A stretch of DNA of 64,000 nt. Origin: Sphingopyxis indica. GTDB lineage: Bacteria > Pseudomonadota > Alphaproteobacteria > Sphingomonadales > Sphingomonadaceae. The position numbers and the translations under genes were made by a program. Under the pieces are notes generated by a model. The model was not told where the DNA came from, ran no database searches, and was given only the letters and a program-made list of their open reading frames with translations. The stretch's first letter is position 1. Each line of letters begins with the position of its first letter. Location: the NCBI RefSeq assembly GCF_900188185.1, contig NZ_FZPA01000006.1, positions 124,001-188,000 of the forward strand, written 5' to 3'. This document shows positions 53,415 through 60,991 of the stretch, one piece after another.

Positions 53415-56036
53415 TCAATTGCCGAAGGTGCGCTGCCACCAGCCGCGGCGCGGTTCACCCGTCTCGTCGACAGCGGCTTCGTCGGTCGGCGCCGCGTCGG
53501 CCGGAGCCTCTGCGGTCGGCGATGACTCGGCGGCGACGGGTTCGGCCTTGCGGCGACGGCTGCGCGCCGGCGCCTTGGCGGGCTTGGCTTCGGGCTCGGG
53601 TTCGGCTTCGACCGCTTCGGCAGCGGGGCCCTCGGCCGCGACAGCCTTCTTGCGGTTTGCGCGCTTCTTCGGTGCGGGCTTCGCCTCAGGCTCGGCATCA
53701 TTCGCCGCGACCGCTTCGACGGGAGCGTCCGCCGCTTCGGTCCCCGCCGTTTCGGCGGCCGCCTTGGTCTTGCGCGGCGCGCGCTTGCGCTTCGGCTTTT
53801 CCTCGGCTGCGGGTTCGGCCTCGACAGCCACCGCCTCGGCGACGGCTTCGGCGGGCGCTTCCGGCGCTGCCTCGGCCTCGGCCTCGTCGCTCTTCTTGCG
53901 GCGTCCGCCGCGGCGGCGCTTCGGCTTTTCCTCCGCCGGCGCTTCGGCTTCGGTCTCTACGGTCGCCGGAGCCTCCTCGGCCGCCTCTTCGCTCTCGCCG
54001 GAGCTGTCTGCATCGGCCGCTTCGCCGGCTTCGCTGCCGTCCTCGTCGCGGCGGCCGCGGCGGCCGCGGCGGCGGCGGCGGCGGCGCTTGCGGCCCCCGC
54101 CCTCGCCATCGTCGCTTTCGTCGCGCACCGGACGCTCGGCCTCTTCGTCTTCGTTCGTCTCCTCTTCGACGGTCTCGTCCTCGTCATCCTCGATCAGCTC
54201 GATCGGGGCGAAGCTGCGGCGCTGGGCCGGGGGCGGGCCGCCGACCTCGATTGCCATGCGCGCACCCTCGGTCTCGCCGTCGGGCAGGATTTCGACCGAA
54301 ACGCCGTAGAGCTCCTCGATCTCGCGCAGCTCGCGGCGCTTTTCGTTGAGCAGGTAGAAGGTCGCTTCCTGGCTCGCGCGCAGGATGATCTTGCTGCCCT
54401 TGCCGCGCGCCGCTTCCTCTTCGATCAGGCGCAGCGCACTGAGGCCCGCCGACGAAGCGGTACGCACCAGCCCGGTGCCCTCGCAATGCGGGCAGGGGCG
54501 CGTCGAGGCCTCGAGCACGCCGGTGCGCAGGCGCTGGCGGCTCATCTCCATCAGGCCAAAGCCCGAGATGCGGCCGATCTGGATGCGCGCGCGGTCGTTC
54601 TTCAGCGCTTCCTTCATCGCGCGCTCGACCTTGCGGACGTTCGAGCCGTGATCCATGTCGATGAAGTCGATCACGATCAGCCCGGCCATGTCGCGCAGGC
54701 GCAGCTGGCGCGCGATCTCGTGCGCGGCTTCGAGGTTGGTGCTGAGCGCGGTCTGTTCGATATTATGCTCGCGCGTCGAGCGGCCCGAGTTGATGTCGAT
54801 CGACACCAAAGCCTCGGTGGGGTTGATCACCAGATAGCCGCCCGATTTCAACTGCACGACGGGATTGAGCATCCCCGCGAGCTGATCCTCGACGCCGTAG
54901 CGCTGATAGAGCGAGACGGGGTCGGCATATTGCTTCACGCGCCGCGCGTGGCTCGGCATCAGCAGCTTCATGAACTGCTTCGCCGCCTTGTAGCCCTCCT
55001 CGCCCTCGACGAGCACTTCCTCGATGTCGCGGTGATAGATGTCGCGGATCGCGCGCTTGACGAGGTCGCTGTCCGAATGGATCAGCGCCGGTGCGCTCGA
55101 CCCCAGCGTCTTTTCGCGAATCTCGTCCCACAGGCGGGCGAGATAGTCGAAGTCGCGCTTGATCTCGGTCTTCGTGCGGCTCATCCCCGCGGTGCGGACG
55201 ATGCAGCCCATCGTCGGCGGCAGGTTCAAATCGTCGATGATCGCCTTCAGCTTGCGGCGGTCGGCGCCGTTCGAAATCTTGCGGCTGATCCCGCCGCCAT
55301 GCATCGTGTTCGGCATCAGCACGCAATAACGGCCGGCGAGGCTGAGATAGGTCGTCAGCGCCGCGCCCTTGTTGCCGCGCTCTTCCTTGACGACCTGGAC
55401 CAGCATCACCTGGCGGCGGCGGATGACGTCCTGGATCTTGTAGCGCCGGCGCAGCGACATGCGGCTTTCGCCATTGTCGTCGTCGCGGCGGGCGCGCCCG
55501 CGGCCCTTGCGGCCCCGGCCGCGCCCGCGTCCGCGGCGCCCGCCACGGTCGTCCTTCGCCTCTTCGGCGTCATCCTTTTCGGCCTCGCCGGCTTCGGCGT
55601 CTTCGCGCTCGTCCTCGGCGTCGCTTTCCTCGCCGACCGTCACCGGCGTCGGGGCGTCGCCATTCTCGTCCTCATGGCCCTCGACCTCGGCGACGTCGCC
55701 TTCGAGCTCGTCGAGATCCTCCTCGGCGCGCATCGCCGCCTCGGCGGCATGCTCGGCCTCTTCGCGCAGCAGCGCTTCGCGGTCTTCCTTCGGGATCTGG
55801 TAATAGTCGGGGTGGATTTCGCTGAAGGCCAGGAAGCCGTGACGGTTGCCGCCATATTCGACGAACGCCGCCTGCAGCGACGGTTCGACGCGGGTGACCT
55901 TGGCCAGATAGATATTGCCCTTGAGCTGCTTGTGCTCGGCGGACTCGAAGTCAAACTCCTCGATGCGGTTTCCCTTGGTGACGGCGACCCGGGTTTCTTC
56001 CCGGTGCCGCGCGTCGATCAACATACGCGTGGTCAT
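53415..56036 (-). CDS. rne: Ribonuclease E
   Basis: The 873-residue endoribonuclease has an S1 domain that is split. Its first half (LKGNIYLAKVTRVEPSLQAAF) and second half (QVMLVQVVKEERGNKGAALTTYLSLAGRY) are separated by an acidic insert and an Arg/Gly-rich stretch, as in other alphaproteobacteria. The catalytic region has VIDFIDMDHGSNVRKVERAM (metal Asp) and DRARIQIGRISGFG. The zinc link is CPHC. Residues 600-860 form a disordered Glu/Ala/Lys-rich tail with blocks of arginines, which would scaffold the degradosome. It is divergent from amiC. The ATG at 56034-56036 has a GGAG site next to a hairpin. Confidence 0.95.
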   Translation of the reverse strand: MTTRMLIDARHREETRVAVTKGNRIEEFDFESAEHKQLKGNIYLAKVTRVEPSLQAAFVEYGGNRHGFLAFSEIHPDYYQIPKEDREALLREEAEHAAEAAMRAEEDLDELEGDVAEVEGHEDENGDAPTPVTVGEESDAEDEREDAEAGEAEKDDAEEAKDDRGGRRGRGRGRGRKGRGRARRDDDNGESRMSLRRRYKIQDVIRRRQVMLVQVVKEERGNKGAALTTYLSLAGRYCVLMPNTMHGGGISRKISNGADRRKLKAIIDDLNLPPTMGCIVRTAGMSRTKTEIKRDFDYLARLWDEIREKTLGSSAPALIHSDSDLVKRAIRDIYHRDIEEVLVEGEEGYKAAKQFMKLLMPSHARRVKQYADPVSLYQRYGVEDQLAGMLNPVVQLKSGGYLVINPTEALVSIDINSGRSTREHNIEQTALSTNLEAAHEIARQLRLRDMAGLIVIDFIDMDHGSNVRKVERAMKEALKNDRARIQIGRISGFGLMEMSRQRLRTGVLEASTRPCPHCEGTGLVRTASSAGLSALRLIEEEAARGKGSKIILRASQEATFYLLNEKRRELREIEELYGVSVEILPDGETEGARMAIEVGGPPPAQRRSFAPIELIEDDEDETVEEETNEDEEAERPVRDESDDGEGGGRKRRRRRRRGRRGRRDEDGSEAGEAADADSSGESEEAAEEAPATVETEAEAPAEEKPKRRRGGRRKKSDEAEAEAAPEAPAEAVAEAVAVEAEPAAEEKPKRKRAPRKTKAAAETAGTEAADAPVEAVAANDAEPEAKPAPKKRANRKKAVAAEGPAAEAVEAEPEPEAKPAKAPARSRRRKAEPVAAESSPTAEAPADAAPTDEAAVDETGEPRRGWWQRTFGN

Positions 56037-56634
56037 TATTATCACTCCAGGCGCGCCGCGGCGCGCCAAACAAAAAGGCCGCAGGCGCCCGGGACGGACG
56101 GATGCGGTCGAAAGGGTTCAAAGAAAAAAAGACGTTATTGCCGCGCGCGGCCCGCGTCCGGTCGTGGACGCACATGCGGTCTTCGGCTCCACGGCCCGCG
56201 GGTGCGAAGGCACCCGGACCGGGATAAGAAGAAGGCATGGCAAGCCTCATGCGGCATCAACCTGTTTGGGGCGACCGGAGGGCGGGCGATCGCGACCGAT
56301 CCGCCGCCCGGTCATCCGGGTGGACTGGCGGCCTGTCCCGCCTTCGGTCCGGCACCGGGGGCCGCGATCCCGCGATTTCATCGGGTTCGGGCCAGTCCCT
56401 CGAAAGGCCGGACGGCAGGGTGGAACGCCGTCAGTGGTCGCGGTGCTAGCATCGGCAGCGACCGACGGCAACCTTCACCGCTGCAATTGGGTCGGATGGC
56501 GCGCCACTGTTGCACGAAAACCCATCGTTCCTCGGCAACGTCCAGACGGAAATTAACCCTGTTTCGCGCCGCATTCCGTGGGCTTCGCAATAAGCGCTGG
56601 ACCATGGCGCTCTGCCGGCGGCATAACCGCGGCC
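56037..56634. other. Divergent rne/amiC intergenic region with a long rne leader
   Basis: The 598 bp gap contains no convincing gene. It is GC-rich and holds several stems on the rne strand: the 18 bp palindrome at 56050-56067, a U-rich tract (minus-strand TTTTTTT near 56121-56135) and hairpins around 56150-56210. Such a leader fits RNase E autoregulation through its own mRNA, known in enterobacteria. A weak rne promoter (TTGCCG, TAGCAC, 17 bp spacer) can be read near 56440-56475. I cannot assign the amiC promoter. Confidence 0.5.
56050..56067 (-). promoter_or_regulatory. Perfect 18 bp palindrome beside the rne ribosome binding site
   Basis: The sequence ggcgcgcc-gc-ggcgcgcc is a perfect palindrome one base upstream of the GGAG site of rne. 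In the mRNA it would form a strong hairpin that could occlude or present the site. Confidence 0.6.
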
Positions 56635-57531
56635 ATGGGCCTGTCCTTGCTTCTCGCGACCCTCTCGCTCGCCGCGCCGGTGGCGTCCGCACCGCCGTTC
56701 GGGCCTTTTTACCAGCTCTCCGCGCCCGCCAGCTACCGCGCGCGGCCGCCGCAAAAGCGCTACAGCGTCACCGTTCCGATCGGCAAGCCGAAGCCGGCCC
56801 TGCCCTTGCCGAAGATCGAGGGGCCGGACGACGGCGACCTGCCGCTCGTCGTGATCGACGCCGGGCACGGCGGGCACGATCCCGGCGCGATTTCCCCCTT
56901 TGGCGGGCAGCGCGAAAAGGACATCACGCTCCAGCTCGCCCGCGCGATGCGCGACGCGCTGGTCGCGGGCGGCCGGGTGCGCGTCGCGCTGACCCGCGCG
57001 GATGACCGCTTTCTGATCCTCGAGGAGCGCTATGGCATCGCGCGGCGACTGAAGGCCGACCTGTTCATTTCGGTCCACGCCGATTCGGCCCAGAATGAAG
57101 CGGCGCACGGCGCGTCGATCTTCACTTTGTCCGAGGTCGCGTCGGACCGCGAGGCGGCGCGGCTCGCGGCGCGCGAGAACAAGGCGAACATCATCAACGG
57201 CGTCGATCTCGGCGCGCACAGCGGCGCGGTATCGTCGATCCTGCTCGACCTCGCGCAGCGCGAAACGATGAATGTCGCCGCCGATTTCGCGCGCCTGCTC
57301 CAGCGCGAGGCCGCGGACGACATGAGCTTCCGCACCGAAGCGCACCGCTTCGCCTCCTTCGTCGTGCTCAAGGCCCCCGACACGCCCTCGGTGCTGCTCG
57401 AAACGGGCTTTCTGTCGAACGCAGAGGACGCCGAATTTCTCGCCTCGAAGGAAGGACAGCAAAAGATCGCGCGCGGCGTGCGCGACGCGGTGCAACTCCA
57501 CTTCGCCCGCCGCCTGGCGTCGGGGCGCTGA
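56635..57531 (+). CDS. amiC: N-acetylmuramoyl-L-alanine amidase (AmiC-type)
   Basis: The 298-residue zinc amidase splits the peptide from peptidoglycan at division. The N-terminus is a signal peptide (LSLLLATLSLAAPVASA). The amidase_3 domain has the zinc His in VVIDAGHGGHDPGAI near residue 77, a second His in ISVHADS near residue 144 and the catalytic Glu in LLETGFLSN near residue 267. Unlike E. coli AmiC, it has no full AMIN domain, only a short N-terminal stretch. It sits in the rne-amiC-(mrcA)-prfB neighbourhood typical of alphaproteobacteria. Confidence 0.93.
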   Translation: MGLSLLLATLSLAAPVASAPPFGPFYQLSAPASYRARPPQKRYSVTVPIGKPKPALPLPKIEGPDDGDLPLVVIDAGHGGHDPGAISPFGGQREKDITLQLARAMRDALVAGGRVRVALTRADDRFLILEERYGIARRLKADLFISVHADSAQNEAAHGASIFTLSEVASDREAARLAARENKANIINGVDLGAHSGAVSSILLDLAQRETMNVAADFARLLQREAADDMSFRTEAHRFASFVVLKAPDTPSVLLETGFLSNAEDAEFLASKEGQQKIARGVRDAVQLHFARRLASGR

Positions 57532-57605
57532 TCGGCCGAAACGGTGGAAAGCCGAAGGAGAAGGCGGCTTTGGGGTGGGGAACTGACGTTCGCCTGCTCC
57601 TTTTC

Positions 57606-57677
57606 GTCATCCCGGACTCGATCCGGGATCCACAGCAGCGCCGAAGTCATGGACCCCGGATCAAGTCCGGGGTGACG
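57606..57677. repeat. Palindromic repeat, family D copy 2
   Basis: The arms gtcatcccggactcgatccg and ccggatcaagtccggggtga flank ggatccacagcagcgccgaa. Copy 1 is at 771-845. It lies between amiC and the ALO gene, i.e. at the left edge of the inserted cassette. Confidence 0.88.
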
Positions 57678-57786
57678 ATGATAAATAGGGCAGCAATCGG
57701 TCGCAAGCCGCCGCTGCGCCATAAATATAGTCTTGACTAACTTTTCTCCCGCCCCCAGCATCGCCCCCACACGGCGGGAGAGGCCT

Positions 57787-59040
57787 ATGGGCTGGAGCAA
57801 TTGGTCGGGCAGCGTCACCGCGCCCGCGGCGGTCGGGTATCCGCGCAGCGAGGACGAACTCGCCGCCGTCGTTCGCGGTGCGAAAAAGGTCCGCGCCGTG
57901 GGGGCAGGCCACAGCTTCATGCCGCTGTGCGAATCGGCGGAGGCGATCGTCGGCCTTGGCGCGATGGAAGGCGCGATCGCGATCGCCCCCGACCGGCGGA
58001 GTGCGCGCATTCCCGCGGGCTGGAGCATCAGGCGGCTGACCGCGGCGCTGTGGGACGAAGGGCTCGCGCTCGCCAATCAGGGCGATGTGAATCCGCAGGC
58101 GCTCGCGGGCGCGATGGCGACGGGGACGCATGGCACGGGGGTGACCCTCGGCTCGCTCTCGACCTTTGCGCGCGGCTTCCGGCTGATCGGCGCCGACGGC
58201 GAGGCGCGCTGGTGCGACCGGCGGACGAACCCCGAACTGTTCGAGGCGCAGCGGCTGTCGCTCGGGCTGTTCGGCATCGCGACCGAGATCGACGTCGATG
58301 TCGTCCCCGCCTTTCACCTTGCCGAGCGGATCGAGAAAAAGCGCTGGGCCGAGGTGCGCGAAAGCTATGATGAACTCGCCGGGCAGCATCGCCACATCGA
58401 ATTCTGGATCTTCCCGCACGCCGATGCCGTCATCCTGAAGACGCTGACGCCGTGCGACCCGTGCGACCCGCCCGCTTCGACCAGCGACGTCGACGAGGCG
58501 ACCTTTCGCCGCGTGCTCGACGTCGCAGCGAAGCTGCCGGTCCTGACGCCCTTTCTCCAGCGGCTGATGATGCGCACGCGCTTCGACGGCCGGCGCCGCG
58601 GCCCCGCGCACAGGATCTTCCCGTCGGATCGCACGGTCCGCTTCGAGGAAATGGAATATGAGCTGCCGCGCGCCGCGGGGCTCGCCGCGCTCGACGAGGT
58701 GATCGGCTGGATTCGCAGGGGCCGCCTGCCCGTCGCCTTTCCGTTCGAATATCGCACCGTCGCCGCCGACGACATCTGGATGAGCCCGATGAACGCGGGG
58801 CCGGTCGCCGCCATTTCGATGCACCAATATGCGAAGATGCCTTGGCGCGAGCATTTCGCGGGCGCCGAGGCGATCTTCCGCGCGCATGGCGGGCGGCCGC
58901 ACTGGGCGAAGCGCCATACGCTGACCCGCGCCGATGTCGATGCGCTCTATCCGATGGCCGAGCGCTATCGCGCGGTCCGCCGCGCCGCCGACCCGGCGGG
59001 CAAATTCCTCAACCCCCATCTGGAGGCGCTTTTTTCATGA
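57787..59040 (+). CDS. FAD-linked oxidoreductase of the D-arabinono-1,4-lactone oxidase family
   Basis: The 417-residue protein belongs to the VAO flavin fold. FAD-binding VRAVGAGHSFMPL near residue 36 carries the histidine that in ALO/aldonolactone oxidases binds FAD covalently. A second FAD motif is ATGTHGTGVTLGSLS near residue 115, and the C-terminal ALO domain ends in PHWAKRHTLTRADVDALYP. Substrates in the family are sugar lactones and alditols; here the neighbour is a PLP enzyme, which suggests a different use. The ATG at 57787 has a GGGAGAGG site. It overlaps the next gene (ATGA). Confidence 0.88.
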   Translation: MGWSNWSGSVTAPAAVGYPRSEDELAAVVRGAKKVRAVGAGHSFMPLCESAEAIVGLGAMEGAIAIAPDRRSARIPAGWSIRRLTAALWDEGLALANQGDVNPQALAGAMATGTHGTGVTLGSLSTFARGFRLIGADGEARWCDRRTNPELFEAQRLSLGLFGIATEIDVDVVPAFHLAERIEKKRWAEVRESYDELAGQHRHIEFWIFPHADAVILKTLTPCDPCDPPASTSDVDEATFRRVLDVAAKLPVLTPFLQRLMMRTRFDGRRRGPAHRIFPSDRTVRFEEMEYELPRAAGLAALDEVIGWIRRGRLPVAFPFEYRTVAADDIWMSPMNAGPVAAISMHQYAKMPWREHFAGAEAIFRAHGGRPHWAKRHTLTRADVDALYPMAERYRAVRRAADPAGKFLNPHLEALFS

Positions 59041-60182
59041 CCGACGATGTGACGCTCCACGCCCATCTGATCGGCCGGCAGGGCTCGCGCGCCGACCTCA
59101 ATACACCCGTGCTGGTGCTCGACGAAGGCGCGCTCGATCGCAATATCGCGGCGATGGCGGCGCTGGCAAAGGCGCACGGCGTCGGCCTGCGCCCGCACGC
59201 CAAGACGCACAAGAGCGTCGACATCGCGCGGCGTCAGATCGCCGCGGGCGCGCTCGGCATCTGCTGCGCCAAGATCGGCGAGGCCGAGGTGATGGCCGAT
59301 GGCGGCATATCGGGAATCCTCATCACCTCGCCGGTCGCCGCGCCGCGCGCGGTCGAGCGGCTCGCCGCGCTCGCGGGCCGCGCCGAGGGGCTGATGGCGG
59401 TGGTCGACCATCCCGCGGTCGCGGCGCGGATCGACGCGGCGCTCGGGCAGGCGCGCGCAAGCCTCGACGTGATCATCGACATCGACCCCGGCATCGCGCG
59501 CACCGGCGTCGCATCGGCCGAAAAGGCGGTCGAACTCGCGGCCGCCATCGCTGCCCTGCCCCACCTGCGCTATCGCGGCGTCCAATATTATTGCGGGTCG
59601 CAGCAGCATATCGAGGATTTTGCCGAGCGCCGCGCCGCGATCGTCGAGCGCACGCAATATCTGGAGAGCGCGATCGCGGCGCTGACCGACGCGGGCTTCG
59701 CGCCCGACATCGTCACCGGATCGGGGACCGGCACGCACCGCATCGACCTCGACCTCGGCGTCTTCACCGAGCTGCAGGCGGGCAGCTATGTCTTCATGGA
59801 CAAGCAATATCTCGACTGCGACCTTGCCGGCGACGGCAGCGTGCCGTTCGAAACCGCGCTCGGCGTCGATGCGCGGGTGGTCAGCGCCAATCATCCGGGG
59901 CTCGTCACCATCGACGCGGGGTTCAAGTCGCTTTCGACCGATGGCGGGGCCGCGGTGGTGCGGCGCGGCGCGCCCGCAGATGCCTTCTTCGCCTTCATGG
60001 GCGACGAACATGCCGCGCTGATCGCGCCGGGGATCGGCGATACGCTCGCGCCCGGCGATCCGGTGACGCTGACGGTTCCGCACTGCGACCCGACGGTCAA
60101 TCTCTACGATCATTATCATGTTGTCGACGGCGACACGCTGGTCGCGATCTGGCCGGTGAGCGCGCGCGGCCGCGCGCGATGA
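59037..60182 (+). CDS. DSD1-type PLP enzyme (D-threonine aldolase/D-serine dehydratase-like)
   Basis: The 381-residue protein has an alanine-racemase-like N-terminal barrel, with the PLP lysine in LRPHAKTHKSV near residue 59. The C-terminal D-serine-dehydratase-like domain has a metal pair, His and Cys, in TVPHCDPTVNLYDHYHVV. It acts on beta-hydroxy D-amino acids, either by aldol cleavage or by dehydration. It overlaps the ALO-type gene and the TetR gene by four bases each, so the three genes form one translation unit. Confidence 0.9.
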   Translation: MTDDVTLHAHLIGRQGSRADLNTPVLVLDEGALDRNIAAMAALAKAHGVGLRPHAKTHKSVDIARRQIAAGALGICCAKIGEAEVMADGGISGILITSPVAAPRAVERLAALAGRAEGLMAVVDHPAVAARIDAALGQARASLDVIIDIDPGIARTGVASAEKAVELAAAIAALPHLRYRGVQYYCGSQQHIEDFAERRAAIVERTQYLESAIAALTDAGFAPDIVTGSGTGTHRIDLDLGVFTELQAGSYVFMDKQYLDCDLAGDGSVPFETALGVDARVVSANHPGLVTIDAGFKSLSTDGGAAVVRRGAPADAFFAFMGDEHAALIAPGIGDTLAPGDPVTLTVPHCDPTVNLYDHYHVVDGDTLVAIWPVSARGRAR

Positions 60183-60811
60183 AGCCGCCGCCGAAGCAGG
60201 CGCGCGCCGCCGCGACGCGCGAGCGGCTGCTCGATGTCGCGGGCGCCCTGCTCGCCGAGGTCGGGATCGAGCGCATCTCGACCAACAGGATCGCCGCGCG
60301 CGCGGGAGTGAGCCCGCCCGCGCTCTATCGCTATTTTGCCGATAAATATGCGGTGCTCGAAGCGCTCGGCCGCCGGTTGATGGCGCGGCAGAACGACGTG
60401 CTCGACGCCTGGGTGCTGCGCCATGCGCCCGGCGGCATCGCCGCGATGGCCGATCATATCGGCGAGCTGCTCGCCGACACCGCCGCCGTGACCCGCGCCG
60501 AGCCGGGCGCGGCGTGGACCCTGCGCGCGCTGCACGCGACCCCCGCACTCGTCCACGTCCGCCTCGAATCGCACCGCAGCGTCACCGACCGCCTCGCCGC
60601 CGCCTGCACGCCGCACCTGCCGGGCGTCGACCCGGCGATGCTGTGGCGGCGGCTGCGCCTCGCGGTCGAGCTCGGCTTCGCCGCCGAGGAGATGCTGGGC
60701 GAAGAGGACCGGCTCGACCCCGCTGCGGTCCACGCCGATATTGCGGCGATGCTGGGCGGCGCGATGCGCGAGCTGGCCGCATCCTACGGGCAACAGTCTG
60801 CACGACATTGA
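60179..60811 (+). CDS. TetR-family transcription regulator
   Basis: The 210-residue protein has an N-terminal helix-turn-helix (STNRIAARAGVSPPALYRYFADKYAV, about residues 38-63). A C-terminal ligand domain of no recognised specificity follows. It overlaps the DSD1-type gene (ATGA) and is thus co-transcribed with the cassette it probably controls. No operator could be recognised upstream of the cassette. Confidence 0.9.
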   Translation: MKPPPKQARAAATRERLLDVAGALLAEVGIERISTNRIAARAGVSPPALYRYFADKYAVLEALGRRLMARQNDVLDAWVLRHAPGGIAAMADHIGELLADTAAVTRAEPGAAWTLRALHATPALVHVRLESHRSVTDRLAAACTPHLPGVDPAMLWRRLRLAVELGFAAEEMLGEEDRLDPAAVHADIAAMLGGAMRELAASYGQQSARH

Positions 60812-60818
60812 GTCGATG

Positions 60819-60894
60819 CGTCATTGCGAGCGAAGCGAAGCAATCCAGGAGGTGACAAGCCGCTCTGGATTGCTTCGCTTCGCTCGCAATGACG
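60819..60894. repeat. Palindromic repeat, family E
   Basis: The arms cgtcattgcgagcgaagcga and tcgcttcgctcgcaatgacg are perfect at the ends and continue inwards through agcaatcca/tggattgct. It lies at the right edge of the ALO-DSD1-TetR cassette, upstream of mrcA. Only one copy is in the window. Confidence 0.9.
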
Positions 60895-60991
60895 GTGATA
60901 GCTCCTTCGGTCCCGTCGCGCCGCCACCGGCCAGGCGCCTCGCCGCAACCATGCTTCCCTTTCCGGGAGACAGGCGATAGAGGCGGGAAAT

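Noticed and set aside
53327..54349. 340-residue plus-strand frame over the RNase E tail
   Set aside because: It is the antisense of a repetitive Glu/Ala/Lys-rich coding region and has only Arg/Pro/Ser low complexity.
58934..60811. 625-residue frame ending in the TetR protein
   Set aside because: All before 60179 is the DSD1-type gene in another frame.
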